From assembly GCA_903994455.1 (NCBI GenBank), contig CAJEXI010000002.1, positions 19,767-83,766 on the forward strand: a stretch of DNA of 64,000 nt, written 5' to 3'. Source of the DNA: an uncultured Chlorobiaceae bacterium. Lineage in GTDB: Bacteria > Bacteroidota > Chlorobiia > Chlorobiales > Chlorobiaceae. The notes under the pieces are model-generated. The model searched no databases and was not told where the DNA came from. It saw nothing but the letters and a program-made list of their open reading frames with translations. Within the stretch, counting starts at the first letter, position 1; every line of letters begins with the position of its first letter. Of this stretch, positions 1 to 10,015 are shown in pieces. The position numbers and the translations under genes were made by a program.

Positions 1-1510
1 GACCATCAAGGGTCTGATTCAACCACTGTTGCTCGGCGGCATCATCAATCTGCACCAAGTGACCGCCCAGAGCCTGCGCTTCAGCTTCCGCCTGCACCCA
101 GTTCTCACTGGCATCCGTCAGCTTGTAGAAGTGATCGCCGTGCTGCCATACCACCACGTTGCCTGCCGCCACAGTAGCCGCATCAAGCCTCTCGCTGAGT
201 GTAACCATGATCGATGGCCCCACCGGTGCATGCACTGTAGCCGATTCCAGCGGCAAGCCCACTGCTTCCACACGAAGAGGTATCTGATCCAGAACCTTCA
301 CATCCAGCAGGTACTGAGCATCTGGCCCGGCACCCGTCAAGCCCGGTGCCGCACCGTCCAGCTCAATAAGTCCCCGATACTCCCAACTGTTACCGCCCGT
401 AGACCACTTCCCGTCAGGGTTCATGTAGGCATAGCTGTAATAGGTGTCATCGCGGTATGGATGGCCCGCTGACCAGTTGGTGTACCCCTGCGTCGCACCG
501 CTCGACCACATCCAGTTGTTTTCTGCTGCCTGATCCGTAAATCCTGTCCAAACCGTGGCCCAACTGAAGTTCTGCGCCACCCACTGCTGCTCCGCCGCAT
601 CATCAATCGTCACCAGGTGCCCGCCAAGGCTCTGCGCGTACGCCTCTGCGGCTGTCCAGCTCATCCCTCCATCAGTCATCCGATATTTGTGACCGCCATA
701 AGTCCACTCCGATTCGATCTTCGCATAGTAATCCCCGTCGGCAACGAGTGTGGCCATAAAATGCCCGTCTCCGCCATTGCCATCCTCATCGGCCACCACA
801 GAGCCGTCGGCCCGGAGCAGTGTCACCAGCGGCGAAAGCGTGCTCGATGAAGGAAGCCGCGTACCGAGTTCCACCATATTGCCTGCATTCAACCGACCCA
901 GGGCAAACACATCCTGGTCAAACTTCCATTCAGGCCCCATCACCGTGCCTGCTACCGAGGCGTGCTGATAAGCGCCTTGAGCTGACATGCTGAGCACATT
1001 GGCCCCGCTTATACTGTCGTTGCTGTAATTGGCATCGCTCTCTTGATTGATCCCACGCGCTACATCGACACGCAACTGGTACGCGCCTGACGCTGTGCTA
1101 TAGTAATCCTTGCCCACCAACACGTAATACGATCCGCTCGACATCACCCCGTACCGACTGATGAACGAATCCGATCCCGGCCCTTCGTCACTGCTCCCCA
1201 CAAGCCCTCCGTCGGCGGCATTGCGCAGCTCCAAATAGCTATCAACTCCACTGTCGGGCGTATCCACACTCACCGACACCCAATCGCCCGCCTGCAACTC
1301 AACTCGCCAATAGTCCGGGTCGCTCCAGGAGGTGTAACTCGATGCAGGATCCTGACTCCCAAGGCCATACCCCAGCAGCAATCCGCCACCCGCTGGATCC
1401 TCGGTCAGCGGCAGGTATGTCGCATTGATACGCGTGTCATTCAGTTCGATTTCGGAAACAGGAGAAAAATCAATATTTCCGGTCGGGCTTGTCAAGGTAT
1501 AGGTCGGCAT
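1..1510 (-). CDS. Secreted PPC / C-type lectin-domain protein (C-terminus beyond window)
   Basis: An open minus-strand frame runs from an ATG at 1508-1510 to base 1 without a stop, giving 503 visible residues. Residues ~50-155 resemble a pre-peptidase C-terminal (PPC) beta-sandwich (DPDYWRVELQAGD, later GSYYVLVGKDYY). A C-type lectin-like domain follows at ~270-395: it starts GGHKYRMTD, has SLGGHLVTIDDAAEQQWV, an ENNWMWSSG segment and ends in a WSTGG..WEYRGLIEL core. A second lectin-like domain begins at ~460 (GDHFYKLTD, ALGGHLVQIDDAAEQQW) and is cut by the edge. No signal peptide is visible. The frame sits upstream of, and in the same direction as, its left neighbour outside the window and shares the conserved leader with the propeller genes. 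Role is inferred to be extracellular carbohydrate or surface binding. Domain calls come from motif recognition. Confidence 0.8.
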   Translation of the reverse strand, partial: MPTYTLTSPTGNIDFSPVSEIELNDTRINATYLPLTEDPAGGGLLLGYGLGSQDPASSYTSWSDPDYWRVELQAGDWVSVSVDTPDSGVDSYLELRNAADGGLVGSSDEGPGSDSFISRYGVMSSGSYYVLVGKDYYSTASGAYQLRVDVARGINQESDANYSNDSISGANVLSMSAQGAYQHASVAGTVMGPEWKFDQDVFALGRLNAGNMVELGTRLPSSSTLSPLVTLLRADGSVVADEDGNGGDGHFMATLVADGDYYAKIESEWTYGGHKYRMTDGGMSWTAAEAYAQSLGGHLVTIDDAAEQQWVAQNFSWATVWTGFTDQAAENNWMWSSGATQGYTNWSAGHPYRDDTYYSYAYMNPDGKWSTGGNSWEYRGLIELDGAAPGLTGAGPDAQYLLDVKVLDQIPLRVEAVGLPLESATVHAPVGPSIMVTLSERLDAATVAAGNVVVWQHGDHFYKLTDASENWVQAEAEAQALGGHLVQIDDAAEQQWLNQTLDG

Positions 1511-1544
1511 ATAGTTAATCAATTAGAAAGTTCTAAAAACCATT

Positions 1545-1768
1545 GATGCTGTTTTACGTGACGCAGATCAAAACAAGAGGCGAAGTAAAAAGACTGAACC
1601 GATTGCGGAGAAAAAAAATGAAACAATACCGAATCCTTGAAAACACAGTCTGACATCAGTAGCCAGGGAGGCACTGATTGTGGGGATATTGTCAGTCCAG
1701 GCATACGTTAAAGGGGTTATATCAGTAAAAAAATAACCCGCAGAACGACCTCTTTACCCAACAACAGT
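1545..1768 (-). promoter_or_regulatory. Conserved leader copy 1 (upstream of the lectin gene)
   Basis: Read on the minus strand this segment carries the blocks GGGTAAAGAGGTCGTTCT and GGACTGACAATATC, also found upstream of the genes starting at 6197 and 18217 and of the remnant at 26163. A hairpin GGGTTAT...ATAACCC lies between them. Here the stem has one more G-C pair than in the other copies (AGGTTAT...ATAACCA). The element lies directly before the start codon, so it is probably an untranslated leader or promoter region. Its function is unknown. Confidence 0.55.
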
Positions 1769-1780
1769 ATACGCGAATTT

Positions 1781-1826
1781 AAATATAAAAGCTGAAAAAT
1801 CCAGCCGGGAATAGTGTTTTTATATG
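1781..1826. terminator. Degenerate terminator-like element
   Basis: An A-rich run, a weak inverted repeat around ATCCAGCCGGGAA and a T-rich run (GTGTTTTTAT) lie just downstream of the minus-strand gene ending at 1857. It matches in layout the clearer copies near 6470 and 9900. Confidence 0.35.
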
Positions 1827-1856
1827 GATAGCCAACATTGGATAGCAGTTTACACG

Positions 1857-4800
1857 TTATGCCACCCAATTGCCATTAACATCGCCCTTGACAATCCCGA
1901 TCAAATGCAAATCCAGATTGGTATCCAGCGTCGCCAGTACAGGATTATCAGGCCATTGGACGTGGGTTCGTGACATCGTTTCACTACCCACGCTCTCCGG
2001 CACAAACAGCCATTCGTTTGCAGGTGCGGTATCCAGCTTGATCGCCATCTTCAGAATATTGAGCGCATCGGCAGCCTTGACCTGACCATCATGGTTGACA
2101 TCTGCAGCAAGATACTGGTATGGTGAGGGGGTGCCATCACCGTTGGGACTTATCCCCACAGCCATCTTCAGGGCTGCAAGCGCATCATTGGCCTTGATCG
2201 CGCTGCTCTCTGCCGAGCCCGACACTTTGGCGCTGGTCAGGGTATACATGCCATCAGACAGATCAAGATGCTGGTAAAGACCATCAGCGCCTGTCGTCAT
2301 GCTGTCGGAAGTGATCCCGAAGGCGGGCACTGTGTCATTGCCCAACTGACCCGCGCTTAACGACAGCTCAAAGTGCTGTAAATTCGTCGGCGCTGTGAGT
2401 GACAGTGTACCGAGTTTGACTGGCCCGACGGGCAAGGCTGTCGCACCATAACCACCAAGAATGAAATGTCCTGTTTTATCAGTATTGCCCAGGAATATCC
2501 AACCGGGTGGCAAGCCGGTGCCATCCTGCCACGTGGCGACGGATCCGGCAGAAGGGGTAAATTCCAGGTCCACGCTGCCAATATCGCTCTTTGGTGAAGT
2601 TTCCCATATCTCTACGGTTCGACTGCCGTCTGCGGCAACCTGTATATTCCTGAATTCAAATGGTTGCGTACCGGTGGCGGCAGGCACAGAGGTAAATGTG
2701 CTCGTAACACCCGTAATTGGAGCACCGGTTTTCCAGAAAGTCACTCTGCCCCCAAGAGTATACAAATCCTGCACCGTAAAATCGTAGGCGCTCGTGCCAG
2801 CAGAATTATTACCGGCAAGGTCCTTGACATTCTCATCTCCCAGCGCGACAAAATAGTGTGTTCCGCAGGCAAGAGCGGTAGAGGGATTGATCGTCAGCGT
2901 ATTACCGGCAAACACGAGATTGGAGCTTGTTGCCACATCGTAACTGGCCACCACTGCTCCTGTGGCTGAACCGCTGTGGATTGCAATCACCCCTGTACCC
3001 TTCTGGATTGCTTCGTTGAAGGTCAGGACAATGTTGCTTCCAGCGATAACATCTGTGGCAGCATCAACAGGACTGAAGGTGGTGACTACCGGCGGCGAAA
3101 TATCAACAACCGTTGAGGAGAGCTGTGCAACACGCACCGAATCGATATCAAAGAAATAGGAGCTATTGGCAGTTGCATCAATAACCGGATTCAGTGCATC
3201 ACTGAAACTTTCTGGCCATTCTTTCCCTGGAGCCCAGATGTTCAAATGCAGCGCCATTGGTTGCTGCGGGATATTGGTAACCTCCACTCGCACCAACTGA
3301 CCATCAATAATCCATCGTATTGCATTTTTGAACCATTCGATGCGATAGAGGTGGTCTTCCATTAATGAACCAGAAAGTGGACTAAATTGAGAATGACCTG
3401 CTCCAAGTGGTTCAGAGGCATAGACGTTTGTCTGAATCTGATCGAGTGTATTTGAGACAACTTCAAAATCGATCTCGTCATGGAGGCTCCCTGAGTTATT
3501 GATGTAGCTGAACATGCCTCCAACAATACCATCTACCGAATCAACAAAATGAGCCTTGATCTCAAAAACAATACCACCCGCATCGTTTGAAAAAATCTGT
3601 TTCGTGATAGCTTCTGAACCAAAAAACGATGGCACCTGTTTTGGATCGGCTGGATTATAGGTGGGGTTGAACGTATCAAGTTTGAGATGCAATTCGCCAT
3701 CGGAGACACCCGGGAGCTCCTGACGCTGTTGAGTGCGTCCGTAAAATGAAGGGTCCAAAGCGCCAGTGCTAACATCAACCCAGTGGTTGTAATCCCACTT
3801 CCCGGCATTTAATGCACTGCTGAAATCATCAGAAAAAAGAGACTCCACTTCCACGACCGCACCATCGGTAGTAAAATTATAGGTTGATGCCGCAACGGGG
3901 TTCCCGGCAAAATCATTGACCGAACCGGCATCGAGAGTAACGTAATAGTGCGTGCTACCCTCCAGCTCAATTAGTGGATTGATTGTCAGTGTATTACCTG
4001 AAATCGTGATGCCGGCGCTTGTTGCCACATCGTAACTCGCCACCACTGTTCCTGTTGCTGAACCACGGTGCAGAACGATAGAACCAGTACCTGCCTTAAC
4101 CGGCACATTAAACGTAAGCTCAAGAGTATCGGATACTGGCACACCCTGGGCTCCGTCAACAGGACTGATGGCAAGCAGCGTTGGAGATCTGCTCCCTTCA
4201 GGATATACCGACACCGTTTGCAAACTACTCACCATCTCATTGTTGAAGAGGCCATCCACATAACAGGCCTCAACCGTTATGTGCTTCCCGACCTCATTCT
4301 GGGTCAAGCTGATCGTAGCATTATCGCCTTCGGCAAAAGTTACACCATCAGCTTTCCATACATAATTGGGCGAAGTCAAAAAGCCGTCCAAATCATCGAC
4401 CGTATGACTTGCTGTCAATAGCTGGCCCTGAACAGCGCTGCCAGTGATGATAACCGTGCCCGTTGGCGCATTATTGAACTTCGTGAATGTGCTCCCTGTA
4501 ACACTTGATGCACCACCTGAGCCCTGGTTCCCCGTGTTATTGTCAGAAAAAGTCCAGTCAATCTGCACTGTAGCACTTGATGCTTCGAAGTCGTTACTAT
4601 AGGCAATTTGCTGAAGGACAGTGTTGACCAAACTTTGCGTGGCATGGTCGTTGAACGTAATCTCCAGCAGACCTTTGGAGTTAGTGTTGATAACGCCAAT
4701 GGAGATAAAATTGATGACAAGATTACTCCCCTCTGTCAATGCCCCTGGAATACCAGAACATTTTACAGAAAAAACATCGCCACTCCTGGCACCACCATGA

Positions 4801-6197
4801 CGCGACAAGGTGAGTGTCGCACCGGAATATTTTCCTGCCAAGGCGAGGTCCGCATCATAAATCTGAACATCACTGTCCAGCACAACGGGCATTCCGTATT
4901 TGGTGTAGACACTCCTGCCATCAAGAGAGTTTATTTTGCCAAAATCAGTATCAAGAATTCCATTGGTGTTATAGCGCACCACAACAACATCTCGGGTATT
5001 ATCTTCATTAAATAAATTGAAGCCGCGATCGGCAAACCCCGACACCAAAATTTTGCCGTCGGGTTGTACTGCCATATCGGAACCATAACAAGATGTCCAC
5101 CCATCATTTTCAATGGTTGTGGTAACTCTTCCATCACCATCAAAGCTTGTATCAAGGGTTCCGTCACTGTTGTAGCGCACCAGGGCGATTCCCCATAATG
5201 CACCCCACTGGGCACTCCCCGCAACAAGAATTCTGCCATCGCCCTGCACGGCAACACTGTACCCTTTATCATATTGACTCAGACCAGTAGTAACGATTCC
5301 GTCACCATCAAAACTTGTATCCAACGCGCCATCACTGTTATAGCGAACCAAAGCGAAGTCATACCTGCTCAAGTCATCCCTCCAGATCATTCCGGCTACA
5401 AGAATTTTTTTGTCGGCCTGAAGTATCACACTCTCTGCCGAACACCAACTATTGAAGCCAGTAGCAAAACCTGTGGTAAGCTTGCCATCGTCAGAAAAGG
5501 TGGTATCAAGGGCACCATCAGTATTGTAACGCGCCAGAGCAAAAACACCCGAAGAGGAGCCTGCAACAAGTATCTTTCTGTCGGGCTGCACTATGACGCA
5601 ATTGCCATCATCAGAGCCATCATTAAAGTCCGTAGTAAGCTTGCCATCGCCTGCAAACGAGGTATCAAGGCTACCATCGGCCTTGTAACGTACAAGCACA
5701 AAATCTCTCTTCAAACTATCAGAACTTACTCCAGCAACCAGGATCATTCCATCATCCTGTACCACAACACTCCGCCCCTCCATACTGACACCAATCTCTC
5801 CCGTTGTTACTTTTCCATCACCATCAAAGCTTGTATCCAGAGTACCATCACTGTTATAGCGTACCAAAGCGAAGTCATACTCTCCATTTCCAGGCATCGA
5901 TCCGGCTAACAGAATTCGGCCATCACGTTGAATCGCAAGACTCTGGCAATAATCCATACCTCCCAAATCAGTCGTCACCATACCATCACCTGCAAAGCTC
6001 AAATCAAGGCTTCCATCCGGGTTATAACGGGCAAGCGCAAAATCACTCTTTGAGCCTGCAGACCTGTCTCCAGCAACAAGAATCTTTAAATCCCCCTGGA
6101 GAGCAATACTGTAACCACTATCGAGCCCGCCAAAATCTGTAACACTTTTCCCATAACCATTAATAAAAAATGTCGGCGCTTGATTAACTGTGGCCAT
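1857..6197 (-). CDS. Delta-60 propeller + GH16 glycanase + dockerin-like secreted protein A
   Basis: A 1446-residue secreted-type protein. Residues 1-430 hold seven delta-60 repeats (pattern DGxILVAG...FALVRYNxDGxLDTSF) that should close a seven-bladed propeller. Residues ~435-670 form a cadherin/Ig-like stretch, then an Ig-like 'SwmB/Big_5' domain (~672-780). A GH16 beta-jellyroll spans ~783-1023 with catalytic signature DEIDFE (E908, D910, E912 intact), so hydrolysis or transglycosylation of a beta-glucan or related polymer is plausible. A second Big_5 domain, a cohesin-like sandwich (~1150-1260) and a dockerin-like pair with one good calcium loop (DVNHDGQVKAAD) follow. It ends GDVNGNWVA. 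No N-terminal signal peptide is seen (MATVNQAPTFF), which suggests export by a leaderless route such as type I secretion; this is inference. No cohesin partner is visible in the window. Confidence 0.88.
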   Translation of the reverse strand: MATVNQAPTFFINGYGKSVTDFGGLDSGYSIALQGDLKILVAGDRSAGSKSDFALARYNPDGSLDLSFAGDGMVTTDLGGMDYCQSLAIQRDGRILLAGSMPGNGEYDFALVRYNSDGTLDTSFDGDGKVTTGEIGVSMEGRSVVVQDDGMILVAGVSSDSLKRDFVLVRYKADGSLDTSFAGDGKLTTDFNDGSDDGNCVIVQPDRKILVAGSSSGVFALARYNTDGALDTTFSDDGKLTTGFATGFNSWCSAESVILQADKKILVAGMIWRDDLSRYDFALVRYNSDGALDTSFDGDGIVTTGLSQYDKGYSVAVQGDGRILVAGSAQWGALWGIALVRYNSDGTLDTSFDGDGRVTTTIENDGWTSCYGSDMAVQPDGKILVSGFADRGFNLFNEDNTRDVVVVRYNTNGILDTDFGKINSLDGRSVYTKYGMPVVLDSDVQIYDADLALAGKYSGATLTLSRHGGARSGDVFSVKCSGIPGALTEGSNLVINFISIGVINTNSKGLLEITFNDHATQSLVNTVLQQIAYSNDFEASSATVQIDWTFSDNNTGNQGSGGASSVTGSTFTKFNNAPTGTVIITGSAVQGQLLTASHTVDDLDGFLTSPNYVWKADGVTFAEGDNATISLTQNEVGKHITVEACYVDGLFNNEMVSSLQTVSVYPEGSRSPTLLAISPVDGAQGVPVSDTLELTFNVPVKAGTGSIVLHRGSATGTVVASYDVATSAGITISGNTLTINPLIELEGSTHYYVTLDAGSVNDFAGNPVAASTYNFTTDGAVVEVESLFSDDFSSALNAGKWDYNHWVDVSTGALDPSFYGRTQQRQELPGVSDGELHLKLDTFNPTYNPADPKQVPSFFGSEAITKQIFSNDAGGIVFEIKAHFVDSVDGIVGGMFSYINNSGSLHDEIDFEVVSNTLDQIQTNVYASEPLGAGHSQFSPLSGSLMEDHLYRIEWFKNAIRWIIDGQLVRVEVTNIPQQPMALHLNIWAPGKEWPESFSDALNPVIDATANSSYFFDIDSVRVAQLSSTVVDISPPVVTTFSPVDAATDVIAGSNIVLTFNEAIQKGTGVIAIHSGSATGAVVASYDVATSSNLVFAGNTLTINPSTALACGTHYFVALGDENVKDLAGNNSAGTSAYDFTVQDLYTLGGRVTFWKTGAPITGVTSTFTSVPAATGTQPFEFRNIQVAADGSRTVEIWETSPKSDIGSVDLEFTPSAGSVATWQDGTGLPPGWIFLGNTDKTGHFILGGYGATALPVGPVKLGTLSLTAPTNLQHFELSLSAGQLGNDTVPAFGITSDSMTTGADGLYQHLDLSDGMYTLTSAKVSGSAESSAIKANDALAALKMAVGISPNGDGTPSPYQYLAADVNHDGQVKAADALNILKMAIKLDTAPANEWLFVPESVGSETMSRTHVQWPDNPVLATLDTNLDLHLIGIVKGDVNGNWVA

Positions 6198-6224
6198 AAT
6201 TTTAATTCGTTAAACCAATACATT

Positions 6225-6452
6225 TTTACCTTGCACACAACAGCGAGGCTGAAGCAGGGCAGCAGAAAGCCAAAAGAGAGAACTGAATGTGGAGAGAAAA
6301 AAGAACGAAACAATCCTGATTCCCGGAAGAGGTGAAGCATCAGTCGCCCGGGCAACGGCAATCATGGGGATATTGTCAGTCCAGAGCATAGCGCAAAGTG
6401 GTTATATAAGCATAGGAATAACCTGTAGAACGATCTCTTTACCCAACAACCA
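6225..6452 (-). promoter_or_regulatory. Conserved leader copy 2 (upstream of protein A)
   Basis: On the minus strand it contains GGGTAAAGAGATCGTTCTAC, a GGTTAT...ATAACC hairpin and GGACTGACAATATCCCCATG, followed by a pyrimidine-rich stretch and a TTGTGTGCAAGG segment ending about 27 bases before the ATG at 6197. It aligns over about 220 bases with the leader upstream of 18217. Confidence 0.6.
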
Positions 6453-6469
6453 TGACTGCAAAGTTAACA

Positions 6470-6508
6470 TAAAAACCCGAACATCCAGATTGGAATCGTG
6501 TTTTTACA
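6470..6508. terminator. Terminator-like inverted repeat downstream of protein B
   Basis: AAAAACCCGAACATCCAGATT pairs imperfectly with GGAATCG and is followed by TGTTTTTA. With A and T runs on both sides it could work in either direction. It lies just past the stop of the gene at 6571 and repeats the element at 9897-9933. Confidence 0.45.
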
Positions 6509-6570
6509 TGGATATTCAACATTATCGGCAACAACAAATACACAAGGAATCCCGGATTGCCATGGGGACG

Positions 6571-9500
6571 TTACGCCACCCAACTGCCATTGACATCACC
6601 CTTGACTATCCCGATCAAATCCAGCTCATGATCCGTATCCAGCATGACCGGGATTTGATTATCCGACCATAGAACATGGGTTCGCGACATTGTTTCACTG
6701 CCGATGCTCTCCGGCACAAACAACCACTCGTTTGCTGGCGCTGTACTGAGTTTGACCGCCATCTTCAGGATATTGAGCGCATCGGCAGCCTTGACCTGAC
6801 CATCATGGTTGACATCTGCAGCAAGATACTGGTATGGTGAAACGGGGCTTCCATCGCCGTTGGGGTTTATCCCTATAGCCATCTTCAGGGCGGCAAGAGC
6901 GTCATTGACATTGATCGCGTTGCACTCAGCCGTGCCCGACACTTTGTCGCTGGTCAGGGCATAAGAGCCATCAAGCATGTCGATGTGCTGGTAGCGACCA
7001 TCAGCGCTTGTCGTCATGCTGTCAGAAGTGATCCCGAAGGTGGGCACTGTGGTGAGCGTGCTGGTAACCTCTGCAATGGATGCACCGGTTTTCCAGAAGG
7101 TCACTCCTCCCGCAAGAGCATGTGAATCCTGCATCGTAAAGTCGTAGGCGCTCGTGCCAACAGAGTTATTACTGGCCAGATCCTTGACGTTACCATCTCC
7201 AAAGGTAACATAATAGTGCGTTCCGCAGGCAAGAGCTGTAGAGGGATTGATAGTCAGCGTATTACCCGCAACCACGAGATTTGAGCTTGTTGCCACATCG
7301 TAACTCTCCACCACTGTTCCGGTAGCTGAACCGCTGTGGATTGCAATCAGGCCAGAGCCTTTCTGGATTGCTTCGTTGAAGGTCAGAACGATGTTGCTTC
7401 CAGCAATAACACCTGTGGCAGCATCAACAGGACTGAAGGTGGTAACTTCAGGAGGCGTAATATCAACAACCGTTGATGAGAGCTGCACAACACGCACCGA
7501 ATCGATATCAAAGAAACAGGAAGTATTGGCTCCTGCTGTTATCACCGGATTCAGTGCGTTGCTGAAACCTTCTATCCATTCCGACCCAGGTGCCCAGATG
7601 TTCAAGTGCAGTGCCATCGGCTGCTGAGGGATATTGGTGGTCTCCACACGAACCAACTGACCATCAACAAACCATCGTATGGCATTTTGGAACCATTCAA
7701 TCCGATAGAAGTGGTCTTCGGTTACGACTCCTTCAATTGAATTATACTGAGAATGACCTGAGTCAAGAGGCTCATTCGAATAGATGTTTGTCTGAATCTG
7801 ATCGGGTTTATTCGACACCACTTCAAAATCTATCTCATCGTGGAGAGTGCCTGCGTCGATACTGTTGGTGTATAAAAACATACCTCCAACAACACCATCT
7901 ACCGGATCGACAAAATGAGCCTTGACCTCAAAAAAAATACCACCCTCATTGTTTGAAAAAGTCTGTCGGGTGATAACTTCTGAACCAACAAACGATGGTA
8001 TCTGTTTTGGGTCGGCTGGATTATAGGTGGGATTGAACGTCTCAAGTTTGAGATGTAATTCGCCATCAGAGACACCCGGCAGCTCTTGACGCTGCTGAGT
8101 GCGACCATAAAATGACGGATTATTGACCGCTTTCCAGTGGTTATAATCCCAGTCAGCAGGATTGAGTGGAGTGGTAAAATCATCCGTGAAAAGAGTTTCT
8201 TTCTCCACGATTGGCCCGTATGTTGTAAAATCATAAGTTGAGGCCGCAACAGGGTTCCCGGCAAGATCATAGAACGAACCCGCATCAAGCGTAACGAAAT
8301 AGTGTGTGCTATCAGCCAGATCGGTTGTTGGATTGATTATCAGTGTATTGCCTGAAATCGTGAGGTTGGCGCTTGTTGCCACATCATAACTCGCCACCAC
8401 TGTTCCTGTGGCTGAACCACTATGCAAGACTATAGAACCAGTGCCTGCTTTAACCGGCACATTGAACGTAAGCTCAATATTCTCGGAAGGTATCACACCA
8501 GTTCCTTCAGCAAGACTTATGACATGGATACCATCAAAAGAATTGATTTTGCCAAAATCGCTATCAAGGCTTCCATCGGTGTTATAACGTACGACAATAA
8601 TATCACTGGCATTATAACTATCCATATTAGTTTTGCGAATAGCACTCCCCGATACAAGAATTTTGCCGTCGGGTTGCACTATCATATCGGCACCATAGGC
8701 ATACTTCCATGTATCATCATAAATACTTGTAGTGACTTTTCCATCACCATCAAAGCTTGTATCCAGCGTACCATCTGTGTTATAGCGCACCAGAGCTATT
8801 CCCCATGCAGCATCCCACTGTGCACTGCCAGCAACCAGAATTTTACCATCGCTCTGGACAACGACACTGAACCCTTTGTCGTATTGACTCAGGCTGGTAG
8901 TAACTTTTCCGTCATCACCAAAGCTTGTATCCAATGTGCCATCTATGTTATAGCGCGCCAAAGCGAAATCATACCTCCAGGCAGAAGCATTATAAGTCAT
9001 TCCCGCTACAAGAATTTTTCCGTCAGGCTGAAGTGTCACACTCTCTCCCGCGCTCCAACTACAGTCGCCGACGACAAAATCAGTGGTAAGCTTGCCATCG
9101 TCAGAAAATGTGGTATCAAGGGCACCATCTGTATTGTAACGTACCAGTGCAAAGTTGAGCATTTGAACATCAGTTGAAGTGCTTCCTGCAACAAGTATCT
9201 TGCCATCAGGCTGCACTATGAGGCTATTAGCCTGATCATAACCATTTTCAAAGTCAGTCGTTAGTTGACCATCATCAGAAAACGTGGAGTCAAGAGTTCC
9301 GTCCATGTTGAAACGCACCAACACAAAATCGTGATTGTTACTACCCCCGGCCAACAGGATCTTTCCATCAACCTGCGCAACACTCATGTATGCATAAAAA
9401 GAGGAGAGAACAGCCGTCGTTACGCAGACAATATCCGTTTTTACTTGACCATCATCGGAAAAGCTCGTATCCAAAGTACCGTCAGTGTTATAGCGAGCCA

Positions 9501-9861
9501 AAGCAAAGCGAGAGTCAGAAGCGCCTGCTGCCAGAATTTTGCCATCACTTTGAAGAGTGAGGTTCAGACAAAGATCCACCGCACCACCAAAATCAGTCGT
9601 CAGTTTACCGTCACCAGAAAAGCTCTCGTCGAAGCTTCCATCGGTGTTATAACGCACCAAGGCAAAATCACTATTACTACCACTACGACTGTATCCTGCG
9701 ACAAGAATCTTTCCATCCACCTGCAGACAGATAGTGTAACCACCATCATCAGCACCAAAATCAGTAATACTTTTCCCATACCCATTCATGAAAAATGTCG
9801 GCGCGTTATTAATGGTTAACGAGGCAACATTATTGGAAGCAACGACCGTTTCACTATTCAT
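6571..9861 (-). CDS. Delta-60 propeller + GH16 + dockerin-like secreted protein B (shortened paralogue)
   Basis: A 1096-residue paralogue of protein A. Seven delta-60 repeats occupy residues ~20-450. One Big_5 domain follows directly (LTFNVPVKAGTGSIVLHSG), then a GH16 domain with DEIDFE intact (E676, D678, E680), a second Big_5 domain and the dockerin-like pair, ending GDVNGSWVA. Compared with its paralogues at 1857-6197 and 21134-25465 it lacks the ~235-residue cadherin/Ig-like stretch after the propeller and the cohesin-like sandwich before the dockerin. The N-terminus is also longer (MNSETVVASNN before the shared NAPTFFMNGYGKS). The gene lacks the long conserved leader; a terminator lies ~35 bases upstream. 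No signal peptide is seen. Substrate unknown, beta-glucan-like by family. Confidence 0.87.
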   Translation of the reverse strand: MNSETVVASNNVASLTINNAPTFFMNGYGKSITDFGADDGGYTICLQVDGKILVAGYSRSGSNSDFALVRYNTDGSFDESFSGDGKLTTDFGGAVDLCLNLTLQSDGKILAAGASDSRFALARYNTDGTLDTSFSDDGQVKTDIVCVTTAVLSSFYAYMSVAQVDGKILLAGGSNNHDFVLVRFNMDGTLDSTFSDDGQLTTDFENGYDQANSLIVQPDGKILVAGSTSTDVQMLNFALVRYNTDGALDTTFSDDGKLTTDFVVGDCSWSAGESVTLQPDGKILVAGMTYNASAWRYDFALARYNIDGTLDTSFGDDGKVTTSLSQYDKGFSVVVQSDGKILVAGSAQWDAAWGIALVRYNTDGTLDTSFDGDGKVTTSIYDDTWKYAYGADMIVQPDGKILVSGSAIRKTNMDSYNASDIIVVRYNTDGSLDSDFGKINSFDGIHVISLAEGTGVIPSENIELTFNVPVKAGTGSIVLHSGSATGTVVASYDVATSANLTISGNTLIINPTTDLADSTHYFVTLDAGSFYDLAGNPVAASTYDFTTYGPIVEKETLFTDDFTTPLNPADWDYNHWKAVNNPSFYGRTQQRQELPGVSDGELHLKLETFNPTYNPADPKQIPSFVGSEVITRQTFSNNEGGIFFEVKAHFVDPVDGVVGGMFLYTNSIDAGTLHDEIDFEVVSNKPDQIQTNIYSNEPLDSGHSQYNSIEGVVTEDHFYRIEWFQNAIRWFVDGQLVRVETTNIPQQPMALHLNIWAPGSEWIEGFSNALNPVITAGANTSCFFDIDSVRVVQLSSTVVDITPPEVTTFSPVDAATGVIAGSNIVLTFNEAIQKGSGLIAIHSGSATGTVVESYDVATSSNLVVAGNTLTINPSTALACGTHYYVTFGDGNVKDLASNNSVGTSAYDFTMQDSHALAGGVTFWKTGASIAEVTSTLTTVPTFGITSDSMTTSADGRYQHIDMLDGSYALTSDKVSGTAECNAINVNDALAALKMAIGINPNGDGSPVSPYQYLAADVNHDGQVKAADALNILKMAVKLSTAPANEWLFVPESIGSETMSRTHVLWSDNQIPVMLDTDHELDLIGIVKGDVNGSWVA

Positions 9862-9896
9862 AAATCACCCCACAAGTATTTGTTTAGGTTGACTAT

Positions 9897-9933
9897 AAAA
9901 AACCGAACATCCAGACTGGATTCGTGTTTTTAT
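9897..9933. terminator. Rho-independent terminator
   Basis: A stem CGA-ATCCAG / CTGGAT-TCG with a one-base loop and a two-base bulge is flanked by AAAAAA on the left and GTTTTTA on the right. It lies downstream of the minus-strand Rpn-type gene (stop at 10016), where the left A run becomes a U run in the transcript. The same element, more degenerate, lies near 1781 and 6470. Confidence 0.6.
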
Positions 9934-10015
9934 ACAGATATTCAACAGTATCGGCAGCAACAGTACATCAACCTTTGACAAAAGATGAAGGTATTTGAGC
10001 AGCGTCTCGCAGTGC

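Noticed and set aside
1545..1768. A known riboswitch class for the conserved leader
   Set aside because: The invariant blocks did not match the consensus cores I can recall, including cyclic-di-GMP, so no class name is given.
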